A stretch of 16,284 nucleotides of DNA from Candidatus Bathyarchaeota archaeon (GCA_021158305.1 JAGGUU010000143.1:1-16284), one strand, 5' to 3'; positions 7,469 through 14,142 are shown, numbered from the stretch's first letter. Notes: generated by a model not told the origin, from the sequence alone. A program made the numbers and translations.

Positions 7469-8338
7469 ATGTCGGTTGAAGAGATAATCGAGAGGATTCT
7501 TTCGTCTCGTAAAGATGTTACACGCAACATGATTCTTCGCTTAATTAACAAAAAAATTCAAGAGTCTAAGGGGTTTCTAACCTTAGAAGGTGCAGCGAGG
7601 GCGGTAGCGGCTGAATTTGGCTTAGAGATCACCGGGATTCCGTTAATGAAGGGTACATCGATACGTAATCTTGTCTCAGGATTAAGTGACGTGACGATTG
7701 TAGGTCGCATATTGCATGTGAATCCCATACGTACTTTTGTTAGGTCTAACGGTGAAGAAGGAAAAATGAGAAGTCTCTATATTACTGACGGAACAAGCAT
7801 GCTCAGAGTAGTTGTATGGGGTGATTTAGTGAATGATCTGGATTTTAAAGTGATTGGTAAAATCGTTAGGTTTTCCCACGGGTATGTACGCGAGGGATAT
7901 GATGGAAAACTGGAATTCAATATTGGTTCAAAGGGTAAAGTTGAAATATCGCCTCGTGGCATATCGGAAGATGATTTTCCACCGCTCGAGAGATTCTTTA
8001 AGAAGATTGGTCGGATCGAGTCTGAGACTAAGGTGAATATTTTCGGGCTTGTAGTGAATGTTTTCCCTGTAAACACATTCATACGTAAGGATAAATCCTC
8101 TGGTAAAGTGAGGAGGATTGAAGTAGGGGATAGGACAGGGAAGGTGACCGTTGTGTTATGGAATAATAAAGTTGACGAGCTAGCTAGCGTGGAGACAGGA
8201 AAATATTTGGAGATTCTGGGAGCTAAAGTACGTAAAGATATAAATGGTCGAGTTGAGCTTCATGTTGACGGCTCCGTAGATGCTGCTTTGCTCCCAACTT
8301 TACCTCCAGATTTAAGGAATGTCTCCTTATACGCATAG
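7469..8338 (+). CDS. Replication protein A-like single-stranded DNA-binding protein with two OB folds
   Basis: 289 aa. After an N-terminal helical region (about 1-70) come two OB folds. OB1 (about 73-161) contains VTIVGRILHVNPIRTF (75-90) and LRVVVWGD (112-119). OB2 (about 187-270) contains VNIFGLVVNVFPVNTF (189-204) and VTVVLWNN (226-233). The near-identical spacing shows an internal duplication. No C-terminal zinc ribbon is present, unlike larger euryarchaeal RPAs. Role: coating ssDNA in replication and repair in the cytoplasm. The ATG follows a weak leader (gagcagaaat). The stop lies 53 bases from the end of the convergent DUF2070 gene, and ttcctttttt (8381-8390) between them may terminate transcription. 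Confidence 0.87.
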   Translation: MSVEEIIERILSSRKDVTRNMILRLINKKIQESKGFLTLEGAARAVAAEFGLEITGIPLMKGTSIRNLVSGLSDVTIVGRILHVNPIRTFVRSNGEEGKMRSLYITDGTSMLRVVVWGDLVNDLDFKVIGKIVRFSHGYVREGYDGKLEFNIGSKGKVEISPRGISEDDFPPLERFFKKIGRIESETKVNIFGLVVNVFPVNTFIRKDKSSGKVRRIEVGDRTGKVTVVLWNNKVDELASVETGKYLEILGAKVRKDINGRVELHVDGSVDAALLPTLPPDLRNVSLYA

Positions 8339-8379
8339 CTTAAGTATTGTGGAGGAACTGTTTAAAGCACTAAACATTA

Positions 8380-8390
8380 ATTCCTTTTTT
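8380..8390 (+). terminator. Poly-T terminator after the RPA gene
   Basis: The run attccttttttg follows the RPA stop by about 45 bases and lies just before the end of the convergent gene. Archaeal termination commonly uses such T-runs without a strong hairpin. No stem was seen before it. Confidence 0.4.
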
Positions 8391-8391
8391 G

Positions 8392-10200
8392 TTATAGAAA
8401 CGAAAATACCGTGATGAGTATAGGAATAAAAACTGATAGAAGGATCATAGAGTTTTTCTTAGTTTTCTTCGAGGTCTCGTCGACGATCATGCAAAGATCG
8501 TCTATTTGCCGCTCTCCTATGACTTTCACTCCGGAGATGCTCACCTTACAATATGACACTTCTGCAAACTCAAGGTTTTTCAGGGCTTTTTTAACGCCAT
8601 CTTTAATATATCTTATCAATTTTTCATGGTCTATAGCTTCTCCGACCGGATGGTATCCTCTATCATTTAAGACTACAGCATTAACTGCATGAGTATCGGT
8701 CGTCGTAACCTCACTGTAATCCACGCCTAAACTGCTAACTTCAGAGATTATCTTTTCTCTTAGCCCAGAAATCATATTATTGCCATCAATCGTAATATAG
8801 GCTGTCTTCTGTCCGTTTACTTCAACAACCACGATACTTATTCCTCCAGGGCCCATTCCATCCCGAATACTTAGATCCGGAGGAATGATCTTGGCTGCTC
8901 CAACTTTAAAATTAAACATTGGAGACTCCGTTGCTTTTTCTAAGGCTAGGGAGACTGCGTGAAGGATTGGCTCCTTTATTTTTTCAGGGATGAAGTTCCC
9001 ATTTATGCTGTTATGCGCGTCAACAGTAGATACTGAAGAGAACCCATACTCCGTTGCTTTTTCTTCAATTAACCCCTTGAGCTCCAAAGGCATATCTTCT
9101 GTTGTATTTGGTGAAAGAGTCACTATGACGAGGGCATGTCCATCAAATACTTGGCAATCTGCGGTGGCGCCTTCTTTTCTGATCTGTATGAAAGGAGATG
9201 CTTGATTTCTAAAGCTATTGAATTCAGCTTTGAGTAGATTATTAAGCACTTTCTTGTTCTCATGCTGTGATGCTAAATCTAATCCATGACCTGATATTCC
9301 ATGCTGAACAGAGATCACGCATCCAAATTTATTCTCTAATGCTTTTTGAATCATGCTGGGGATATAGCTGCTTCCGACATTCTTAAAGGGTCCCGGATGC
9401 AAACTTGGAACTACAATCATGGTTTTCATTCTGCCATCAGATCTAAACGCAAGCATCGAGACCTCTACGTCACGTTCCTCACTTAGCTCCTCAAATATTT
9501 CCTCTAAAGGTTCAACTGCCCCTTCTGTCCAGTTCGCAAAGAATGCCCTAAAAAGATGTAGAGATGGAATTCCAACAGTCTCATCACCGATCTTATTTAG
9601 AGACCTAACCAATAATTCTATGAGTAAGAAGGATGCGAGTGTCGCCACAACGCTCTTCAATAAGGCACCATGCCAGCTCTCCAAGGGTAAAAGATGTGGA
9701 ATGAACAGAGCTGCTATGAAGAATGACGGCTGAAAAATCGCAGAAGCCCCAACCCTTACTATGCTGACAAATGAGACTGCTCGAAATACTAATATTCTAA
9801 GGGTAAGCGAGGAGAAGAAGCCGAGAGAGCTAGCCTTAAGATTGATGTTTTCCGCTCCAGAAAGTCTAAAAATGATTAGATCAGCTAGTATGAAAACGGA
9901 GAGGATGAAGTTTGAGATGAGGGAGAGAAATGATGTTCTCCTAAAGTCTAATATTGTGTCTTCATGTAGTATCCATCTGCACGTTACATAATTGCAGATG
10001 AATGCTGCGAAGGCTAGAATTCCTCCGAACCCGAGTCCTAAAAGAAACCCTTCAACTGAAGGCGTATAAATTATGAAGATGAATACTCCGGTTAATAGAC
10101 AGTGTAGAACTAAGAGAGTATAGATTCTTCTGGCTGATGGAAGTGTGAAGAGTGATGAATATCGACTTATCGCCTTCTCTCTATAGTTTTTTCCTGTCAC
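8392..10200 (-). CDS. DUF2070 family archaeal membrane protein
   Basis: 602 aa. The N-terminal 205 residues carry about six hydrophobic helices; a large soluble domain follows (about 220-578), and a single C-terminal helix (about 583-602) ends the protein. The soluble part holds many conserved-looking polar motifs: PSLHPGPFKNVGSS (265-278), QHGISGHG (299-306), DGHALV (353-358), VDAHNSINGN (393-402), TTDTHAVNAV (500-509) and GYHPVGEA (515-522). The repeated His/Asp residues suggest a metal-dependent hydrolase, but the family has no established activity known to me. The start is GTG at 10200, preceded by a TATA-like box and an unusual palindrome. The gene is convergent with RPA and divergent from the Sm-like gene, so it is probably monocistronic. 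Confidence 0.82.
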   Translation of the reverse strand: MTGKNYREKAISRYSSLFTLPSARRIYTLLVLHCLLTGVFIFIIYTPSVEGFLLGLGFGGILAFAAFICNYVTCRWILHEDTILDFRRTSFLSLISNFILSVFILADLIIFRLSGAENINLKASSLGFFSSLTLRILVFRAVSFVSIVRVGASAIFQPSFFIAALFIPHLLPLESWHGALLKSVVATLASFLLIELLVRSLNKIGDETVGIPSLHLFRAFFANWTEGAVEPLEEIFEELSEERDVEVSMLAFRSDGRMKTMIVVPSLHPGPFKNVGSSYIPSMIQKALENKFGCVISVQHGISGHGLDLASQHENKKVLNNLLKAEFNSFRNQASPFIQIRKEGATADCQVFDGHALVIVTLSPNTTEDMPLELKGLIEEKATEYGFSSVSTVDAHNSINGNFIPEKIKEPILHAVSLALEKATESPMFNFKVGAAKIIPPDLSIRDGMGPGGISIVVVEVNGQKTAYITIDGNNMISGLREKIISEVSSLGVDYSEVTTTDTHAVNAVVLNDRGYHPVGEAIDHEKLIRYIKDGVKKALKNLEFAEVSYCKVSISGVKVIGERQIDDLCMIVDETSKKTKKNSMILLSVFIPILITVFSFL

Positions 10201-10230
10201 TGAAGAGTCCCTACAGTTTATTTTGGATCT

Positions 10231-10242
10231 AGAATATAAAAA
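10231..10242 (-). promoter_or_regulatory. TATA box of the DUF2070 gene
   Basis: On the minus strand this reads tttttatattct, centred about 37 bases before the GTG start at 10200. It would give a leader of only about 10 nt, consistent with the missing ribosome binding site. It overlaps the inner arm of the inverted repeat at 10238-10268. Confidence 0.45.
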
Positions 10243-10268
10243 GTGTAAAAGACTCTTTTACACTTTTT
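10238..10268. repeat. Perfect 14-bp inverted repeat with 3-base spacer
   Basis: The left arm aaaaagtgtaaaag (10238-10251) and right arm cttttacacttttt (10255-10268) are exact reverse complements around the spacer act. It lies in the divergent gap between DUF2070 (minus) and the Sm-like gene (plus), and its left arm overlaps the minus-strand TATA box. No plus-strand gene ends nearby, so an ordinary plus-strand terminator is unlikely. An operator for a dimeric regulator, or a block to antisense transcription arriving from the minus-strand gene downstream, are the two plausible roles. Confidence 0.8.
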
Positions 10269-10423
10269 TGCATATTCCGATTTTCTCAGTGATTTGTGTT
10301 TGATTGGGGATTGAGCCATTCAGTATGAATCGGTGATCTGTCTCTATATTTTTGGAGAAGAATCTTCCTTCTAGATGATAGAAAAACTTATTTGCTGATT
10401 GTTCTACTTTTTGATGAAGGCTC

Positions 10424-10696
10424 ATGTCTGATAATCCGCCTCCTACAATTTTTCATATGCTTGAAAAACATCTCGGCCGGAAAATCCATGTTATTTTAGA
10501 TCAATCTTATGGATATGAAGGTATTCTGACGGCGGTAACACGTGATCCTCCTGGAATATGGCTTTCAGAAGGTAAAGCAACCGTTCTTAGATCGACTATT
10601 GCCCAGCCTATTCCCCAAGTTGTAAGTAAAATTGATCGGAGTGAAGTTTTCATAAATCTTAATTCTGTTCATCGCATAGAAATCCTTCACGATTAA
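10424..10696 (+). CDS. Sm-like (LSm-fold) protein, tentative
   Basis: 90 aa. The order of predicted elements fits an Sm fold: an N-terminal helix (FHMLEKHLG, 10-18), strand RKIHVILD (19-26), YGYEGILTAVT (29-39) resembling the glycine of the Sm1 motif, then a longer loop (about 48-70) and a final strand pair FINLNSVHRIEIL (76-88) like the Sm2 motif. Archaeal Sm-like proteins form rings that bind U-rich RNA. The insertion between the motifs is longer than in canonical archaeal Sm proteins, so it may be a divergent member. The ATG follows gaagg with short spacing; aaaaacttattt (10382-10393) is a candidate TATA box. Confidence 0.55.
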   Translation: MSDNPPPTIFHMLEKHLGRKIHVILDQSYGYEGILTAVTRDPPGIWLSEGKATVLRSTIAQPIPQVVSKIDRSEVFINLNSVHRIEILHD

Positions 10697-10698
10697 AG

Positions 10699-10714
10699 AC
10701 TAACATTGGTTAGT
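10699..10714. repeat. Small hairpin after the Sm-like gene
   Basis: actaac and gttagt form a 6-bp perfect stem around the 4-base loop attg, starting three bases after the Sm-like stop codon. It could contribute to transcript end formation, but no strong T-run follows. The rest of the gap up to 10838 shows no gene and no C/D-box motif pair I could support. Confidence 0.35.
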
Positions 10715-10838
10715 AGTTTAGGATTAGAAGTCTCTAATTCTCTCGCATTAAGTCCGCATTCCGTAAATTGGATACTGAAAGTTCAGGTTGCTGCATTTTA
10801 AGAGCGATGAGACTATTAGAATTGCTTGAGGTGTTCTT

Positions 10839-11717
10839 TCATGGCGCTAAAATATTTAGCGTTGCTAGAGTTGCGTAAATGGCTTCCTCCGTTCGAACGG
10901 TCTCTACGCCTTGATCCGGAATAGTATTGATGATAAAGTGTGCTACATCCTCAAGTCTAATATTTTCTTGTTTGATAATTTCTTGAAGTCCTTGAGTTGG
11001 GGCGCCAAAAGCAACAAGAACTTTGCTGGATCTCTTCCAGCGGTTAAGTAATCTATCTATAACTTTCATCACGGGTTCGCCACGTCGAGACGTAGCAATA
11101 ACCAAGTCGTATTCTCGGCTTTTCAAGATTCTACCTAAAGGAGAACTGGATTTCTTAACCCTATAGCCCCAATAGAACTTCACCTTATCGGGGCTAATTA
11201 TTTCGCCGATCAATTCTCTGCCTTTCTCTTTTATTGTGACTGTTACTCTAGAGTTAACCTTCATTCGTACACCAGGAACCAGAAGTGGTCTTTCCACGCC
11301 TATATCAATATAAGCTCCTTTTTTGCCCGATGAAATTACTACTCCCTCACGGCACTCTCCTATCTTTAAATTTTTTTCCTTTTTTTCGGTTGGATGATGA
11401 GGCGTTCTCAGGGGAGGCAAGATCCCAACATATCTGAGTTCAGATCTAATCTTGAATAATCGTTTTCTCAAATACTGCGGTGTCTCCATATATGAAAGAA
11501 TCATCTCGATTAGATCCGCATCTCTTGTTTGGTTCTGGCTGAGAATATCCGGATAAATTAATACTTCATCCACGCGAAAGATTGCTAGTGCTCGCCCAAC
11601 AAGTCCTATTCTAAGCGTCTTTTCTCTCAAATGTGGAATATCTGATGTAAAGGACGCAGGGATGGCGACTGAAATCCTTACTTGTCTTTTTAAAGGATGG
11701 ATGGACTGCACGATCAC
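10839..11717 (-). CDS. SPOUT-family RNA methyltransferase (Methyltrn_RNA_3 / DUF171 type)
   Basis: 292 aa. A trefoil-knot (SPOUT) methyltransferase of the family that includes human SPOUT1/C9orf114, in archaea predicted to methylate uridine N3 or another rRNA position. N-terminal knot half: RISVAIPASF (14-23) and ALAIFRVDEVLIYPD (43-57). An OB/S1-like insertion (about 118-178) contains GVVISSGKKGAYIDIG (125-140). The C-terminal knot has LVIATSRRG (205-213), VLVAFGAPTQGL (233-244) and IINTIPDQGVETVRTEEA (262-279), the SAM-binding region. The start is GTG at 11717; a second in-frame GTG at 11711 sits directly after ggtgatc, so the precise start is uncertain. In many archaea this gene heads the L3/L4 ribosomal protein operon; here it is alone. 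A minus-strand TATA box is likely at about 11761-11772. Confidence 0.85.
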   Translation of the reverse strand: MIVQSIHPLKRQVRISVAIPASFTSDIPHLREKTLRIGLVGRALAIFRVDEVLIYPDILSQNQTRDADLIEMILSYMETPQYLRKRLFKIRSELRYVGILPPLRTPHHPTEKKEKNLKIGECREGVVISSGKKGAYIDIGVERPLLVPGVRMKVNSRVTVTIKEKGRELIGEIISPDKVKFYWGYRVKKSSSPLGRILKSREYDLVIATSRRGEPVMKVIDRLLNRWKRSSKVLVAFGAPTQGLQEIIKQENIRLEDVAHFIINTIPDQGVETVRTEEAIYATLATLNILAP

Positions 11718-12009
11718 CGCCGTGCTAGAGACGTCTAATTATCAGAGTAGTCTTTGAAAAGATAATATTTTTGGCTAGAATGAAAATTTTCGCTTGCTAT
11801 TTGGCTTTGAAAAAGTCCGGAACTTTAAAATCATTCGATGCTGTTTCTTCTTCAAAAATATTTTCGTTATTTTTGGTTGCTCTGAAGAGTAAATCTTTAT
11901 AGCATGTAGATATACTGATGTATAATAAGGCATTCCATATATGGTTTGCCGCTTATCTCGCTAGACTTTCACTCAGCAAATGACACGCTTATAGCTTGGG
12001 AGGGGTTTG
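11718..12009. promoter_or_regulatory. Divergent intergenic region, methyltransferase / winged-helix pair
   Basis: A gene-free stretch of about 290 bases. Minus-strand element: aaaaatattatc (11761-11772 on the plus strand as gataatattttt), the likely TATA box of the SPOUT gene. Plus-strand element: aaatctttatag (about 11891-11902), a candidate TATA box for the winged-helix operon, which would give a leader of about 80 nt. That leader would contain the dyad at 11929-11950. Strong ribosome binding site gggagggg (11998-12005). No tRNA or other RNA gene was recognised. Confidence 0.45.
11929..11950. repeat. 22-bp dyad-symmetric element upstream of the winged-helix operon
   Basis: The sequence reads GGCA tt CCATATATGG tt TGCC. 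The central ten bases are a perfect palindrome and the outer four on each side are complementary; only two T-T positions per arm break the symmetry, so 9 of 11 pairs match. It lies 60-80 bases before the ATG at 12010. Operator for a dimeric regulator is the simplest reading, possibly autoregulation by one of the two downstream proteins. Confidence 0.6.
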
Positions 12010-12525
12010 ATGGAAAAAGAGGAAGAACTACTGGAATTATCCGCTAAATACAAAGATATGGAATTAAGATTCAAGGGTAAACCTGACGACGTTATCAGGT
12101 CTCTCTTGAAGTTTATTCAGCAGATTCTTCCGGCATATGATCTAGCTTCGAAACTTATCTTAACGGTCGATTTAGAAGATCTTCTAAAGCGCTTAGAGGG
12201 CATAATAGCTTTCACACCTGAAGGTTTAGTCGTCACTGTTCCGAGGGAGAAGATCGGAGGGGAGAAAGACGCCATATTACTTCACCTTGTTAAAGCGTAT
12301 GTTGGATGCAAGACTGGAAGGCTGGAGAAAGATTCGTTAGCAACGGGTGAGATTGCCTCGTTAACCGGCGGAAAATCAAGCACCATTACGGCTCGCCTAA
12401 GCGAATTAGTTAATTCAGGCTGGGTTGAAAGAGTTGGGCGTGGGGAATATAGGATAACAACTTTGGGAATCCGCAATTTCATTGATGGGGTTTTGCCGAA
12501 AATAGAGAGTGGGGAAAGAGTATAG
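12010..12525 (+). CDS. Winged-helix protein with N-terminal beta-alpha module, paralogue A
   Basis: 171 aa from the ATG at 12010. An in-frame TTG lies directly before it, but GGAGG (11999-12003) is exactly six bases from the ATG. The N-terminal segment (about 5-40) has a short amphipathic strand with MELRFKGKPDDV (17-28), then helix SLLKFIQQIL. A middle region (about 55-80) contains GIIAFTPEGLVVTVP. The C-terminal winged helix (about 95-160) shows GEIASLTGGKSSTITARL as helix-turn-helix and WVERVGRGEYRITTLG as wing. DNA binding is predicted, target unknown. The gene abuts the next, homologous gene with no gap, so both are surely one operon. Similar proteins occur in Thermoproteota as uncharacterised proteins. 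Confidence 0.75.
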   Translation: MEKEEELLELSAKYKDMELRFKGKPDDVIRSLLKFIQQILPAYDLASKLILTVDLEDLLKRLEGIIAFTPEGLVVTVPREKIGGEKDAILLHLVKAYVGCKTGRLEKDSLATGEIASLTGGKSSTITARLSELVNSGWVERVGRGEYRITTLGIRNFIDGVLPKIESGERV

Positions 12526-13017
12526 TTGAAGGAATCTGAGAAAGTAAAGGTTCATATCGAGATTGGCGATGCTAGAGCAGATTTCGAGGGAGATGTGGAT
12601 CAAGTCTTCGAGTTAGCCGCAAGGTTTCTGACGCAGATATGCCCTAGTTTAAAGGTTCTTCGAAGACTAATTTATACGCCAGATATAACAAAGCTTGCGG
12701 AGAAAATTGGAGGTCTCATCGAAATATCTCCTGAAGGACCAATTATGCTATTTAGTTTTGATGTTCCCACGAGAGATGCCGTATGTCTTATTCTTCTTGG
12801 AGCATATTTAGGAAAAGTCTTGGGTATTCTCGGTAAGGATTCTATCTCGTCGAGAGATCTTGCCAGAATAATCGGAAAAGCGCGTAAAACCGTATCTAAC
12901 GAAATGCCTCGCCTCGTCTCTGAAGGTGTGGTTGAAAGAACATCAGAGGGAGAATATCGCCTCACAATCTTAGGCATAAAGAAAACCGAGAAGATAATTG
13001 AACGCTACAAGAAATAG
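12526..13017 (+). CDS. Winged-helix protein with N-terminal beta-alpha module, paralogue B
   Basis: 163 aa. It starts with TTG immediately after the stop of paralogue A, with purine-rich ggggaaagag just upstream; translational coupling is likely. It aligns with A over its whole length: VHIEIGDARADFEGDVDQV (9-27) with A's MELRFKGKPDDV region, GGLIEISPEGPIM with GIIAFTPEGLVV, and the winged helix DLARIIGKARKTVSNEM plus GVVERTSEGEYRLTILG with the corresponding segment of A. The two arose by tandem duplication and may form a heterodimer. The function is unknown. A T-run (ttatttttac, about 13036-13045) after the stop lies at the convergence with the minus-strand gene. Confidence 0.72.
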   Translation: MKESEKVKVHIEIGDARADFEGDVDQVFELAARFLTQICPSLKVLRRLIYTPDITKLAEKIGGLIEISPEGPIMLFSFDVPTRDAVCLILLGAYLGKVLGILGKDSISSRDLARIIGKARKTVSNEMPRLVSEGVVERTSEGEYRLTILGIKKTEKIIERYKK

Positions 13018-13040
13018 ATCTATCGACTTGCTTCTTATTT

Positions 13041-13574
13041 TTACAGTAATCTGTCGATTGCTTCAACTATCTCCTCTGGCTTGTCAAGATCAACCCCTAT
13101 AAATGGAATGTGCATCCCCCTCTTTTTGAGGCTTTCATTAAGCATACTAATGAAGACTCCTTCTTCTCCGACGTATCTCTTAAGAGATCCCTTCCTGATA
13201 GGCGTATATTTTACTCCACACGTAGGTGATCTCTCAACACCTACTACTGCTAGAATTTTAATGCGGGGTTCCCTAGAGTTTTTGACTAGATGCATTAATT
13301 CTTCAGCGGCTTCTTCAGCAAGTTTTTTGCAGTGTTCCCGAAATCCAGGTAATTCTAAGTATTCGTCTTTTGTTCTAGGCGGTCTCGGATTTCCACAAAA
13401 TGTGAATTCTGGACATGGTAGCTGTATAATGCCTATTCCTAAACGTGCTGCCATATCGAGGATCTGAATAGTCACTCCGCGGTTTTTCTCTATTGGCTTT
13501 CCCTTCTGCCACCATCTTGTTGATCGGTTAAGTATGCAATGAGAAAGCGCTAGAACTGGTATTTCACACATCAT
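13041..13574 (-). CDS. TudS/DUF523-related putative Fe-S desulfidase
   Basis: 177 aa. It resembles the TudS thiouracil desulfurase/DUF523 family and the related CD3072-type group. Three cysteines that in TudS hold a [4Fe-4S] cluster are present in matching contexts: C13 in ALSHCILN (9-16), C54 in QLPCPE (51-56) and C119 in ERSPTCGV (114-121). NPRPPR (62-67) also matches the family's P-R block. Role: probable removal of sulfur from a thiolated nucleobase or similar small molecule; the actual substrate is unknown. ATG ATG at the start makes either codon possible; gggag lies 4 or 7 bases upstream. It follows the winged-helix gene 13605-14030 by 30 bases and is probably co-transcribed with it. 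Confidence 0.7.
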   Translation of the reverse strand: MMCEIPVLALSHCILNRSTRWWQKGKPIEKNRGVTIQILDMAARLGIGIIQLPCPEFTFCGNPRPPRTKDEYLELPGFREHCKKLAEEAAEELMHLVKNSREPRIKILAVVGVERSPTCGVKYTPIRKGSLKRYVGEEGVFISMLNESLKKRGMHIPFIGVDLDKPEEIVEAIDRLL

Positions 13575-13604
13575 TTTTCTCCCTCACTATTTTTAGTGCT
13601 GAAT

Positions 13605-14030
13605 TTATGGTTTTGGAGGGCGTTTCTGGACATAAACGTATCTTCGAGGCCTGCCCTCACGTGTGAGTATTCCATCTCTAACTAAATCGAGTAATACGTG
13701 GGCTACTGCTGTCCGATCATAGTGGTAACCTATCCTAGTCATCTCTTCATGTACTTGGCTTAGTGATCGCGGCTCAGTGAAGAATCCCTCTCTCCAAAGT
13801 CTCTCCAGAATTCCCCTGCATGTTTCAGCCCTCTCAGCCTGATAAGTTGCTTCCCTGATCATCGGAATCGGCTTTTTTGCATATTCAGTTATGGTAGAAA
13901 GAACTTTGTCAACAACTCTCTGTATCTGATCCTCTCGGCATTCTATCTCGAATTCGATACTCCCCACTCTCATTTTTATGTGGACTCTAGTTTCTTCATC
14001 AGCTCGCTTATTATTCTCCAATTTTTTCAC
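13605..14030 (-). CDS. Winged-helix protein with related N-terminal module, divergent from nurA
   Basis: 141 aa, start GTG at 14030 (an in-frame TTG three codons on is an alternative). The N-terminal part VHIKMRVGSIEFEIE (16-30) followed by EDQIQRVVDKVLSTI (33-47) resembles the N-terminal module of the two winged-helix proteins at 12010-13017, especially paralogue B. The C-terminal half (about 68-135) is a winged helix: ETCRGILERLWREGFF, then HYDRTAVAHVLLDLVRDGIL as recognition region and PRRYVYVQKRPP as wing. Conserved Arg/Tyr content suggests DNA or RNA binding; the function is unknown. It shares a short intergenic region with nurA and is a natural candidate to bind the palindrome there. 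The TudS-like gene follows on the same strand. Confidence 0.72.
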   Translation of the reverse strand: MKKLENNKRADEETRVHIKMRVGSIEFEIECREDQIQRVVDKVLSTITEYAKKPIPMIREATYQAERAETCRGILERLWREGFFTEPRSLSQVHEEMTRIGYHYDRTAVAHVLLDLVRDGILTREGRPRRYVYVQKRPPKP

Positions 14031-14078
14031 GTTTTGATGTTGCTTTCTGATGATGGTTGTTGATTTTTGTTGTGCATT

Positions 14079-14092
14079 TTGCGCATGCGCAA
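14079..14092. promoter_or_regulatory. 14-bp perfect palindrome (candidate operator) in the nurA promoter
   Basis: TTGCGCATGCGCAA is its own reverse complement and is GC-rich in an AT-rich gap. It ends two bases before the TATA box. On the plus strand it occupies the BRE position upstream of the nurA TATA; on the minus strand, if the same TATA serves the divergent gene, it lies between TATA and transcription start. Binding there would influence both promoters. Confidence 0.65.
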
Positions 14093-14094
14093 CA

Positions 14095-14102
14095 TTTATA
14101 TA
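14095..14102 (+). promoter_or_regulatory. TATA box of nurA-herA, possibly bidirectional
   Basis: tttatata is centred about 44 bases before the nurA start codon, placing transcription start near 14125 and giving a leader of 15-20 nt that includes GGTGA (14132-14136). The element also reads tatataaa on the minus strand, where it would start transcription about 40 bases before the divergent winged-helix gene. Confidence 0.55.
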
Positions 14103-14142
14103 GGAATAATTCTCAACTATTTTTTCGAGTTGGTGAATATTG

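Noticed and set aside
8411..9991. Several plus-strand open frames (8411-8692, 8990-9205, 9419-9733, 9761-9991)
   Set aside because: They are antisense to the well-supported DUF2070 gene, show no domain or ribosome binding site, and have the composition expected of shadow frames.
10697..10838. Possible C/D-box sRNA (ctga near 10780, gcgatgag near 10804)
   Set aside because: The boxes deviate from consensus and appear in the wrong order for a C/D guide RNA on either strand.
12007..12009. TTG as start of winged-helix gene A
   Set aside because: The ATG immediately after it has GGAGG at the six-base spacing used by other genes here.
13081..13467. Plus-strand 128-aa frame
   Set aside because: Antisense to the TudS-like gene, which has family cysteine motifs; no independent support.
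14031..14068. C/D-box-like repeats (tgatg, ctgatgatgg, ttgatttt) upstream of nurA
   Set aside because: No proper RUGAUGA plus terminal CUGA pair with guide-length spacing; more likely promoter sequence of the divergent winged-helix gene.
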